Source: Pyrinomonadaceae bacterium (GTDB lineage Bacteria > Acidobacteriota > Blastocatellia > Pyrinomonadales > Pyrinomonadaceae). From it: a stretch of 12,967 nt of DNA. Under the pieces are notes generated by a model, which was not told the DNA's origin, did not search any database, and saw only the letters and a program-made list of their open reading frames with translations. The position numbers and the translations under genes are program-made. This document shows, piece by piece, positions 7,937 to 12,967 of the stretch; the stretch's first letter is position 1, and every line of letters begins with the position of its first letter. The DNA is taken from NCBI GenBank assembly GCA_018060305.1, contig JAGOWF010000008.1, positions 1 to 12,967 on the forward strand. The letters run 5' to 3'.

Positions 7937-7996
7937 CACGAATAGAGGAACGAAACGGTTCTTTTATATTCGTTCTATTTGCGTTATTCGCGGGCA
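7924..7996. mobile_element. Palindromic 73-bp MITE-like element sharing arms with the GxxExxY cassette
   Basis: TGCCCGCGAATA (7924-7935) and its exact complement TATTCGCGGGCA (7985-7996) bound the element; with mismatches the arms pair over about 23 nt. Each arm is three 9-nt iterons: 7928-7936 CGCGAATAG, 7937-7945 CACGAATAG and 7946-7954 AGGAACGAA on the left; on the minus strand 7992-7984 CGCGAATAA, 7983-7975 CGCAAATAG and 7974-7966 AACGAATAT on the right. Only 11 nt separate the arms, so no gene is carried. It provides the exonuclease stop codon and ends 6 nt before the thioesterase stop, so RNA of either strand would fold into a long hairpin that could terminate both convergent genes. No clear target-site duplication was found. 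Confidence 0.7.
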
Positions 7997-8002
7997 AGCT
8001 TC

Positions 8003-8461
8003 TTACCAGCGATGATAGGCCGGATGGCCTTCCTTAACTGCGACAAAGACGCCGCGGCATGTGTCACAGACCTTGCCGCCCGCGATCAACTCGGCCTCGA
8101 CCGTGGCCCTGTCCTCGCTCGATTCGACCACGCGTGCCCTTAGCTTTATCGGCCCGTCAACGGGCGTCGGCCTAAGCAGCTTGACGTGAAATTCGGCTGT
8201 CACAGTACACGGTGCCTGATCGAGGCCGTCACGAGTCATCAGAAAATAGGCGGCCGTCCAGTTTGAATGGCAATCTAGCAAGGCACCGATGATGCCGCCG
8301 TTCAAGATGCCCTCAAATGCCTGATGATGCGGCTCGGCGTGCCACTCGGCAACTACCTCGTCACCATCGACAAAACTGCGAATATGCAGCCCTTTCTCAT
8401 TCGCCGGCCCGCAGCCGAAGCAGATGCCCTGTGGTGAGTACTCTTCCTGTAGTGACTTCAT
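8003..8461 (-). CDS. PaaI-family hotdog-fold thioesterase
   Basis: A 152-residue hotdog protein. The N-terminal ICFGCGPANEKGL (13-25) is the usual opening of this PaaI-like branch. The catalytic helix reads EGILNGGIIGALLDCH (50-65), with Gly55-Gly56 and Asp63 at the active-site positions of 4HBT enzymes, and HVKLLRPTPVDGPIKLRARVV (92-112) is the long central strand pair. It probably hydrolyses an acyl-CoA or aryl-CoA thioester; the substrate is unknown. Two CxxC pairs are visible, Cys14/Cys17 and Cys132/Cys135; whether they bind metal is not known. There is no Shine-Dalgarno site before the ATG at 8461, and an AT-rich repeat starts at the very next base. The stop lies 6 nt from the palindromic element. 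Confidence 0.88.
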   Translation of the reverse strand: MKSLQEEYSPQGICFGCGPANEKGLHIRSFVDGDEVVAEWHAEPHHQAFEGILNGGIIGALLDCHSNWTAAYFLMTRDGLDQAPCTVTAEFHVKLLRPTPVDGPIKLRARVVESSEDRATVEAELIAGGKVCDTCRGVFVAVKEGHPAYHRW

Positions 8462-8496
8462 AGTTATCAGTTTTAAGTTAGCAGTTTTCAGTTATT
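8462..8496. repeat. AT-rich imperfect 13-14-nt repeat upstream of the thioesterase gene
   Basis: AGTTATCAGTTTT (8462-8474), AAGTTAGCAGTTTT (8475-8488) and a partial CAGTTATT (8489-8496) are imperfect direct repeats touching the thioesterase start codon. Such CAGTTTTCAGTTAT-like tracts are, from memory, common intergenic repeats in environmental bacteria. They replace whatever leader the thioesterase gene had. Confidence 0.5.
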
Positions 8497-8554
8497 CCGA
8501 ATAGTTGCCTGCCGAGGCCAAGTATCGTAAATTTAACCGTCCAAAAATAAATAT

Positions 8555-8662
8555 ATGCTCACGCTGCTTGCGATCGCCGTCATTGCCTGGCTCGTTTTTG
8601 GTTATTTTGCCTATGGCCGTTGGGTCGCTCGGCAATTCAGGCTGGACGACTGGAGGAAATAA
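8555..8662 (+). pseudogene. 35-codon ORF resembling the N-terminus of CstA (truncated remnant or small membrane protein)
   Basis: The ATG at 8555 opens 35 codons: one membrane helix (LTLLAIAVIAWLVFGYFAY) followed by GRWVARQFRLDD and then a stop. The order hydrophobic helix, Tyr-x-x-Tyr-Gly-Arg, Ala-Arg, Leu-Asp-Asp resembles the start of carbon-starvation (CstA-type) peptide or pyruvate transporters, where the next segment would read towards DGVDYVPT. Here the match ends at LDD, the frame stops, and only 24 nt remain before the convergent gene. No Shine-Dalgarno site is seen. Best reading: a leftover of a deleted cstA gene. Alternative: a genuine small membrane protein. The similarity is from memory only. 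Confidence 0.45.
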
Positions 8663-8686
8663 CCCCGCCTACCTAACATAGGTTAG

Positions 8687-9283
8687 TTAGCTCACCCTAG
8701 GACTGATCTTGTCCTCAAGCCAGCTGGTCAGGTCCTCGATCGATTCAATGTGGACGGGCTTGCCCTGCCACGCCTTGATCGCAAAGACGACCAGCATTAT
8801 CGACGTCACCAGCGTGAATATAAGGTTGCCGATATTCGCCAGGTCCGTCACCTCTCCGATCACGCCGAGAATGGTCGTGACGATCAGGATGCCGATATGA
8901 GCGGCCAGGCCCTGCGCGGCGTGAAACCGCACTTTTGCCTCGCTCTTTGGCACAAGGAACAAGATGAGCAGGCCCGCGATCAAGCCGATATACCACGGAA
9001 TATAAGGAGCGGCGGTCAGGACATTTTCGGGCAGGCCAACCTTATCGACCTTACGATCCGCCGGGGCCACCATCGCGGCTTGATAGGGTGCGGGAACGTT
9101 TTGGCCGTCGAACGGCGGCGAATACGGAACGTCCGCGACCGCGAATCTCCGCGTCTGCTCCTCGGTCGGAGCCGGCGGCGGAAATTGCCGAGTCCCGGCA
9201 TTCGCCTGCCCAAGCACCTTTGTCGCTCCCACTTTTTCAGGAAACTCAGGATCGAGCGGATTTGTATCGTACTTTGACGGCAT
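8687..9283 (-). CDS. DUF4870-like membrane protein with long cytoplasmic N-terminus
   Basis: A 198-residue protein. Residues 1-85 are Pro-rich and soluble (FPPPAPTEE, DVPYSPPFDGQNVPAPY), probably disordered. Three membrane helices follow at about 89-111, 122-143 and 150-172, with VRFHAAQGLAAH (118-129) just at the second helix. The small multi-helix core with a Phe-His-x-x-Gln-x-Leu motif is the hallmark of DUF4870/Tic20-like proteins, whose function is unknown. The C-terminal tail (SIEDLTSWLEDKI) is amphipathic. The ATG at 9283 is accepted because the whole frame is family-like, although no Shine-Dalgarno site is evident. It follows aspS, after a terminator, and so is probably transcribed separately. 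Confidence 0.75.
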   Translation of the reverse strand: MPSKYDTNPLDPEFPEKVGATKVLGQANAGTRQFPPPAPTEEQTRRFAVADVPYSPPFDGQNVPAPYQAAMVAPADRKVDKVGLPENVLTAAPYIPWYIGLIAGLLILFLVPKSEAKVRFHAAQGLAAHIGILIVTTILGVIGEVTDLANIGNLIFTLVTSIMLVVFAIKAWQGKPVHIESIEDLTSWLEDKISPRVS

Positions 9284-9293
9284 TTCTATTCAA

Positions 9294-9314
9294 ACTCTAC
9301 GTTATTTGTAGAGT
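9294..9314. promoter_or_regulatory. Perfect 7-bp inverted repeat in the leader or promoter of the DUF4870-like gene
   Basis: ACTCTAC (9294-9300) and GTAGAGT (9308-9314) are perfect complements around GTTATTT, 11 nt upstream of the ATG at 9283. It could be a leader hairpin or an operator half-site pair. Nothing identifies a partner protein. Confidence 0.35.
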
Positions 9315-9324
9315 GAAGTTCGCC

Positions 9325-9347
9325 AAAAAAGGCGGAACCGACCGCCT
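9325..9347 (-). terminator. Rho-independent terminator of aspS
   Basis: Read on the minus strand, AGGCGG (9347-9342), loop TCGGTT and CCGCCT (9335-9330) give a perfect 6-bp stem followed directly by five more U residues (9329-9325). It lies about 80 nt downstream of the aspS stop and before the DUF4870-like gene: a classic intrinsic terminator on the right strand. The rest of 9284-9425 holds only short imperfect inverted repeats. Confidence 0.8.
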
Positions 9348-9425
9348 GAGCGATTGGCAGGCACGAGCCTATCGATGGTTCGTCGATTTACCTCGGAGCG
9401 TCTATCGAACGGTTCTGCCACCTGC

Positions 9426-11237
9426 TTACGCTGGCGGTTCTGACTTGATACCCAACTCCTTCAACTGCCCCTCATCAACTTCGCCCGGCGAGTCCATCAT
9501 CAGGTCTTGAGCTGAAGCCGTTTTGGGGAACGCCATCACGTCACGGATGTTCTCAGTGCCGCACAGGATCATGCATGTGCGTTCGATGCCTGCGGCAAAA
9601 CCGCCATGCGGAGGTGTGCCGTATTCCAACGCATCTAGAAAAAAACCAAACTGCGCGCGGGCCTGTTCCGGCGTCATTCCCAACGCCTTAAAGTTCAGAT
9701 CCTGTATCTCTTTCTGATGAATACGGATCGAGCCGCCCGCGCATTCATAGCCGTTGATCACAGCGTCGTAAGCCTTTGCCCGCACCTCGCCAAGCAGATG
9801 GTGCTGACTGTCGTCGTTGACCGCAGTCTTGAACAGTTCCATGTCCTCATCCATCGGCGATGTAAAAGGATGATGCGCGGCCATGTATCGATCCGTCTCC
9901 TCATCGTGTTCGAACATCGGAAATTCGGTGACGATCAATGGCTGGTAACGGCTGCGGTCGATCAGTTCCTCGCGCCGAGCGACCTCATTGCGAAGCGCGC
10001 CGAGCGATGCGGCGACCACAGGCTTTTTGCCCGCCACGATCAGGACGGCGTCGCCTTTCTCGGCCCCGCTTGTCGAGGCGAGTTCGGTTATCTTTGCCTC
10101 GCCGAGCACCTTGAGCAGCGACGACGACATCTCGTCGCCGAGCTTGATCCACGCCATCGCTCCGGCACCGTAGCGTTTGACGAATTCCTGCAGCTCGTCG
10201 GTTTGTTTACGCGAGTAATCCGCACGGCCCTTGACGACAATACATTTGATCTCGCCGCCCGCCGTGAGCGTGTCGGCAAACGGCGCAAAGTCAGTGTCAC
10301 GCAAGCTGTCGCTCAGATCCTGCAACTCCATCCCAAACCTCAGGTCAGGCTTATCCGAACCGTAACGTCTCATTGCCTCGGCGTGCGTCAAACGCGGCCA
10401 TTCCGTCGGCAGTTCGACACCGATCAACCGCAACACATGGTTAAACATCCCTTGCATCTCGCGATAGATGATCTCGCGGTTTGGGAACGACATCTCCATA
10501 TCAAGCTGCGTGAATTCAGGCTGTCGGTCGGCTCTCAGGTCCTCATCGCGAAAGCACCGTGCGATCTGGTAATACTTATCAAACCCCGCGATCATCGTGA
10601 TCTGCTTGAGTATCTGAGGGCTCTGCGGCAGGGCAAAAAATTTGCCCGTGTGAATCCGCGACGGCACGATAAAATCGCGTGCCCCTTCAGGCGTCGATTT
10701 GAGCAGTATCGGCGTCTCGATCTCGATAAAGCCGCGGTCGTCAAAATACTCGCGAATCGCCGCCACTGCTTTGGCGCGTATGCGGATGTTGTGCTGCAGC
10801 TGCGGCCTGCGGAGGTCCAGATAGCGGTATTTCAGCCGCGTCGATTCATCTGCAAGCTCCTGCGTGCCCGCCACCTCAAGCTGAAACGGCGGCACCTTTG
10901 CGTCGTTCAGGATAAGTATCTCGTCAGCATGCACCTCGATATCGCCGGTCGCGAGCTTTGCGTTATGCGTTCCCTCACGCTCGACGACCTCGCCCTTGAC
11001 GGCGATCACAAACTCACCCCGCAGGCCCTTTGCCTTTGAATGCGCGTCACCCGCGTCCTCTTCACTCAACACCACCTGCGTCACGCCCTCGCGGTCGCGC
11101 AGATCGACAAAGGTCAGCACGCCAAAATCGCGCTTCTTCGCAACCCAGCCCATCAACACGACGCGCTGCCCGACATGCTCCATGCGCAATTCACCGCACG
11201 AGTGCGTTCTTTCGAGATCTCCTAATACATCCAACAT
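9426..11237 (-). CDS. aspS: Aspartyl-tRNA synthetase, bacterial type
   Basis: A 603-residue class II synthetase. It begins with an OB-fold anticodon-binding domain (RTHSCGELRMEHVGQRVVLMGWVAKKRDFG, then FVDLRDREG). Class II motif 1 is around 169-178 (GFIEIETPIL). TPEGARDF and ALPQSPQ line the Asp-AMP pocket, motif 2 is FRDEDLRADRQPEFTQ at 229-244, the bacterial insertion (GAD) domain spans roughly 295-425, and motif 3 is GIERT at 550-554, followed by NIRDVMAFPK. Length and order are those of bacterial AspRS. The ATG at 11237 gives an eight-residue extension before the conserved Glu-Arg-Thr; no start codon lies nearer. Only a weak GAG precedes it. The position after KKRD, linked to Asp/Asn-tRNA discrimination, is Phe38, which decides nothing. 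The start lies 12 nt from a mobile-looking cassette. Confidence 0.97.
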   Translation of the reverse strand: MLDVLGDLERTHSCGELRMEHVGQRVVLMGWVAKKRDFGVLTFVDLRDREGVTQVVLSEEDAGDAHSKAKGLRGEFVIAVKGEVVEREGTHNAKLATGDIEVHADEILILNDAKVPPFQLEVAGTQELADESTRLKYRYLDLRRPQLQHNIRIRAKAVAAIREYFDDRGFIEIETPILLKSTPEGARDFIVPSRIHTGKFFALPQSPQILKQITMIAGFDKYYQIARCFRDEDLRADRQPEFTQLDMEMSFPNREIIYREMQGMFNHVLRLIGVELPTEWPRLTHAEAMRRYGSDKPDLRFGMELQDLSDSLRDTDFAPFADTLTAGGEIKCIVVKGRADYSRKQTDELQEFVKRYGAGAMAWIKLGDEMSSSLLKVLGEAKITELASTSGAEKGDAVLIVAGKKPVVAASLGALRNEVARREELIDRSRYQPLIVTEFPMFEHDEETDRYMAAHHPFTSPMDEDMELFKTAVNDDSQHHLLGEVRAKAYDAVINGYECAGGSIRIHQKEIQDLNFKALGMTPEQARAQFGFFLDALEYGTPPHGGFAAGIERTCMILCGTENIRDVMAFPKTASAQDLMMDSPGEVDEGQLKELGIKSEPPA

Positions 11238-11249
11238 AAAACTCAGAAG

Positions 11250-11283
11250 TTTGCCCGCGAATAACGCAAATAAAACGAATAAG
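11250..11283 (+). repeat. Left inverted-repeat arm of the GxxExxY cassette
   Basis: Three 9-nt iterons preceded by TTTGCC. It lies 12 nt upstream of the aspS ATG (minus strand) and 2 nt past the GxxExxY stop, so any aspS promoter must be in this arm, inside the cassette, or further upstream by read-through. Confidence 0.85.
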
Positions 11284-11285
11284 AA

Positions 11286-11720
11286 CTAGCTCCGCAAACG
11301 ACCAGCCAGAACTTCGTATTGACCCGCGGCCGCATTTTTTTGATTGCACGCCAGGCGTTCGTAAACCAACTTTGGAAACTGTCCGAAATTGATCAGGATC
11401 CCCAGATCGAAACCAGTCTCGTGTAAGTAATTTAATGTCTGCGCACGATTGGCGTCGGTTAATGCGGCCAACGATTTGATCTCAACAATTATCTTGTCAT
11501 AGCAAATAAAATCGGGCCGAAAAGTCTGTGCAAGCTCTTGATCTTTATAGGTCAAAGGCAGTTGGGGCTGCGAAACGAAGGGAACACCTTGCAATGTGAA
11601 TTCATGGATCAGGCATTCATGATAGATGGGTTCGGTAAAGCCAAACCCTTTTTGGTTATAAACCTCGAAACACGCTCCGATGATCTTGAAGCTCTCAGCC
11701 TTGTATATGATATCTGCCAT
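11286..11720 (-). CDS. GxxExxY protein, PD-(D/E)XK nuclease-like
   Basis: A 144-residue protein. The name-giving motif is GFTEPIY at 27-33 (Gly27, Glu30, Tyr33), preceded by IIGACFEVYNQKG. A PD-(D/E)XK-like core follows: Asp70 in FRPDF, Glu80 and Lys82 in IIVEIKSL, then NYLHETGFDLGILINFG (97-113). The family, from memory, is widespread and often multicopy in environmental genomes, with a nuclease fold predicted but no established function. The residues needed for a PD-(D/E)XK site are intact. The last 20 residues (from ACNQKN on) go beyond the usual family end. It starts at the ATG at 11720, with AGGAAG from the repeat arm close upstream. It occupies the interior of an inverted-repeat unit, which suggests that it travels with, or acts on, those repeats. 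Confidence 0.9.
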   Translation of the reverse strand: MADIIYKAESFKIIGACFEVYNQKGFGFTEPIYHECLIHEFTLQGVPFVSQPQLPLTYKDQELAQTFRPDFICYDKIIVEIKSLAALTDANRAQTLNYLHETGFDLGILINFGQFPKLVYERLACNQKNAAAGQYEVLAGRLRS

Positions 11721-11724
11721 TCTT

Positions 11725-11758
11725 CCTATTCGGATTATTCGCGTTATTCGCGGGCAAA
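11725..11758 (-). repeat. Right inverted-repeat arm of the GxxExxY cassette
   Basis: Inverted copy of the left arm. Its inner end runs AGGAAG straight into the GxxExxY ATG, so the repeat itself provides a close, slightly short-spaced ribosome-binding sequence. The outer end is 5 nt from the stop of the 11764-12441 gene. Confidence 0.85.
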
Positions 11759-11763
11759 ACTGC

Positions 11764-12441
11764 CTAGAATGTCCACTTCAGCGTCACCATATAGATAAGT
11801 GCCCCGAAGGAGAGCAGCCCGCCGAAGATCAGGACCTTCCACCTCATATCGGTCTTAAAGACCAACGCGATGCCCATGAAGAAAAGGCTGACTGCGAAGA
11901 TGACGTTTGAGAGGTCAAACTTGTCGCTTATCTCATTTGCCTCGTTGCCCTCGGCAAAGGTCTTTTCGGATTGGGCATTTATCTCGACCGATTTGGCCAT
12001 CATTTCCTTGAGATAGGCCTCGTTGCCGACAAGGTCCTCGTTGGCGGCCTTGTCGAGTATCTCACCTTGCAGCGCTTCGACCTTTTCGTCGTCCATCTCA
12101 TCATCCTTCTTGGCCTCGGGCGGCAATCCGAGGGCCTTGTAACCCGCGTCGCTCAACTGCCGCGTATAGAGATAGCTCGCGATCTGGTCGCTGGTCGGGT
12201 TGTCCTCGCGGATCAGGCGGTATGCCGTGATGTCGATCTGCGCGTCCTTTGACATCTCGACGATCGCGCGGGCCCGCTCGGCCGCCGCCGCCGTCGCTTC
12301 TGTATTCGCCTTGCCATACTGTTCGGCCTGTTTGCCGTCCCACAGGCCCGCCTGAAAACTCGACAACGCGGTCAGAATTGCCGTGATGCCAAGAAAAACC
12401 GCCGCCCATAGCTCAAATTTGTTCGTTCTTTCTTCTGTCAT
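11764..12441 (-). CDS. Conserved hypothetical membrane protein, one N-terminal and two C-terminal helices
   Basis: A 225-residue protein. A membrane helix at about 9-29 leads into SSFQAGLWDGKQAEQYGKANTEATAAAAERA, a pattern I recognise from a widespread unnamed family (Ser-x-x-Gln-Ala-x-x-Trp-x-Gly-x-Gln-Ala). A soluble, strongly acidic helical stretch at 50-175 follows (KKDDEMDDEKVEALQGEILD, then AEGNEANEISDKFDLSN), and two more membrane helices at about 177-195 and 200-220. The middle region probably faces the periplasm or the cytoplasm as one long domain between the helices; the side is not decidable here. Function unknown. The start at 12441 is secure: GAGGAG lies 5 nt upstream. It follows cdsA by 23 nt on the same strand and is likely co-transcribed with it. 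Confidence 0.8.
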   Translation of the reverse strand: MTEERTNKFELWAAVFLGITAILTALSSFQAGLWDGKQAEQYGKANTEATAAAAERARAIVEMSKDAQIDITAYRLIREDNPTSDQIASYLYTRQLSDAGYKALGLPPEAKKDDEMDDEKVEALQGEILDKAANEDLVGNEAYLKEMMAKSVEINAQSEKTFAEGNEANEISDKFDLSNVIFAVSLFFMGIALVFKTDMRWKVLIFGGLLSFGALIYMVTLKWTF

Positions 12442-12464
12442 AAGGTCTCCTCAATCGATCAATA

Positions 12465-12967
12465 TCAAAAAGCCGCAAAATAATATCGTGCGAAATAGTA
12501 AAGTATCGGCGCCCCAAAGAGCAAACTGTCGAGCCGATCGAGAAACCCGCCGTGGCCGGGCAGAATGCTGGCGGCATCCTTTGCCCCCGCGCCCCGCTTG
12601 ATCGCGCTTTCGCAAAGGTCACCCAGCACGCCGACGGCCGCGAGCACAACGGCGAGCGGAACTGAAACCTGATATGGCAGTTCGCTAAAGAATGTCAGCG
12701 TCGCTAACGCCGCCGCCCCGGCCGCAAACAACAGGCCGGCGATCAGGCCCTCGACGGTCTTGCCGGGCGAGATCGCCGGTGCAAGCTTATGCTTGCCCAG
12801 TGCCCGTCCACCCAAATAGGCACCAATGTCGGATGCGAAGATCACAAGGAAAAAATACCCAAGCAAATGTGTCGACAGCCCCGTTCGCTGCTCAAAGCCC
12901 ATCCGCATCGCCACGAGAAAGCCGCCAAGGAATGCGAGATACATCACCCCAAGAAGCGTCACGCCGA
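12465..12967 (-). CDS. cdsA: Phosphatidate cytidylyltransferase (CDP-diglyceride synthase), C-terminal part
   Basis: The frame runs off the right edge; 166 of the usual 260-290 residues are present. CdsA makes CDP-diacylglycerol from CTP and phosphatidic acid in the inner membrane, the entry to bacterial phospholipids. The family marks are FASDIGAYLGGRALGKHKLAPAISPGKTVEG and the C-terminal CDP-alcohol signature, from ESAIKRGAGAKD to LPGHGGFLDRLDS, with its Lys-Arg, Lys-Asp, Gly-His-Gly-Gly and Asp-Arg-x-Asp-Ser. Several hydrophobic segments lie between them. A GTG at 12962 is an internal Val, not the start. The gene reads left into the 225-residue membrane protein after 23 nt. Confidence 0.95.
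   Translation of the reverse strand, partial: GVTLLGVMYLAFLGGFLVAMRMGFEQRTGLSTHLLGYFFLVIFASDIGAYLGGRALGKHKLAPAISPGKTVEGLIAGLLFAAGAAALATLTFFSELPYQVSVPLAVVLAAVGVLGDLCESAIKRGAGAKDAASILPGHGGFLDRLDSLLFGAPILYYFARYYFAAF

Larger units (their letters stand above)
11250..11758. mobile_element. 509-bp cassette: GxxExxY gene between 34-bp inverted repeats
   Basis: The left arm (11250-11283) and right arm (11725-11758) are inverted copies matching at 30 of 34 positions; the outer 18 (TTTGCCCGCGAATAACGC) are identical. Each arm contains three 9-nt iterons: left 11256-11264 CGCGAATAA, 11265-11273 CGCAAATAA, 11274-11282 AACGAATAA; right, on the minus strand, 11752-11744 CGCGAATAA, 11743-11735 CGCGAATAA, 11734-11726 TCCGAATAG. 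The gene (11286-11720) fills the interior, leaving 2 nt on one side and 4 nt on the other. Flanks outside the arms (CTCAGAAG and ACTGCCTAG) show no target duplication. That the whole unit is mobile is inference from this geometry and from the related palindrome at 7924-7996. Confidence 0.65.

Noticed and set aside
9717..11039. A 440-codon open frame antisense to aspS
   Set aside because: It is the mirror of the aspS codon pattern, rich in Arg and His, with no recognisable domain or ribosome site.
11238..11763. Target-site duplication flanking the GxxExxY cassette
   Set aside because: The bases just outside the two arms (CTCAGAAG and ACTGCCTAG) do not form a convincing direct repeat, so none is claimed.

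Overview
The window looks like chromosomal DNA from an environmental bacterium, most likely Acidobacteriota of the Blastocatellia type. That placement is inferred from the style of the genes: a secreted Pro-Thr-rich protein with Calx-beta and P-domain modules, a signal-peptide protein joining a carboxypeptidase-regulatory-like domain to TPRs, and small dispersed repeats between genes. No rRNA, tRNA or CRISPR array was seen. No gene-free stretch exceeds 300 bases; the longest runs between recognised genes are about 165 to 225 bases and are described below.

Layout, left to right. 1-1502 (+): 3' part of a large secreted protein with a (Pro-Thr)n linker coded by a CCGACG microsatellite. 1517-1837 (-): small helical protein of MXAN_5187-C type. 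2002-3396 (+): selA, whose end overlaps by 4 nt that of serC (3393-4481, -). 4667-5959 (+): exported TPR protein, closed by a strong hairpin that abuts an SSAT-like acetyltransferase (6020-6496, +). 6570-6650 (+): 26-residue membrane miniprotein, back to back with a YceH/DUF480 protein (6651-7307, -). 7355-7936 (+): DEDDy 3'-5' exonuclease whose stop codon lies in a palindromic repeat. 8003-8461 (-): PaaI-type hotdog thioesterase. 8555-8662 (+): a 35-codon ORF resembling the N-terminus of CstA, probably a remnant. 8687-9283 (-): DUF4870-like membrane protein. 9426-11237 (-): aspS with a clear intrinsic terminator. 11286-11720 (-): GxxExxY PD-(D/E)XK nuclease-like gene. 11764-12441 (-): a membrane protein. 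12465-12967 (-): the C-terminal part of cdsA.

The most interesting structure is a 509-bp unit at 11250-11758. The GxxExxY gene fits almost exactly between two 34-bp inverted repeats (30 of 34 matching), each built from three 9-nt iterons with consensus CGCGAATAA. The same iteron arms, without a gene, form a 71-73 bp palindrome at 7924-7996. Together they look like an autonomous cassette and its miniature derivative: a nuclease-like gene moving, or being moved, with palindromic repeats. The cassette sits 12 nt upstream of the aspS start codon, and the miniature copy supplies the stop codon of the exonuclease gene and lies between convergent genes.

The genes do not form one pathway. They are mostly housekeeping (Ser and B6 metabolism, selenocysteyl-tRNA, Asp-tRNA, phospholipid precursor) plus exported or membrane proteins of unknown role, in short alternating transcription units. 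Only cdsA with the 11764-12441 gene (23-nt gap) looks like an operon. Family assignments come from remembered family motifs, not from searches.
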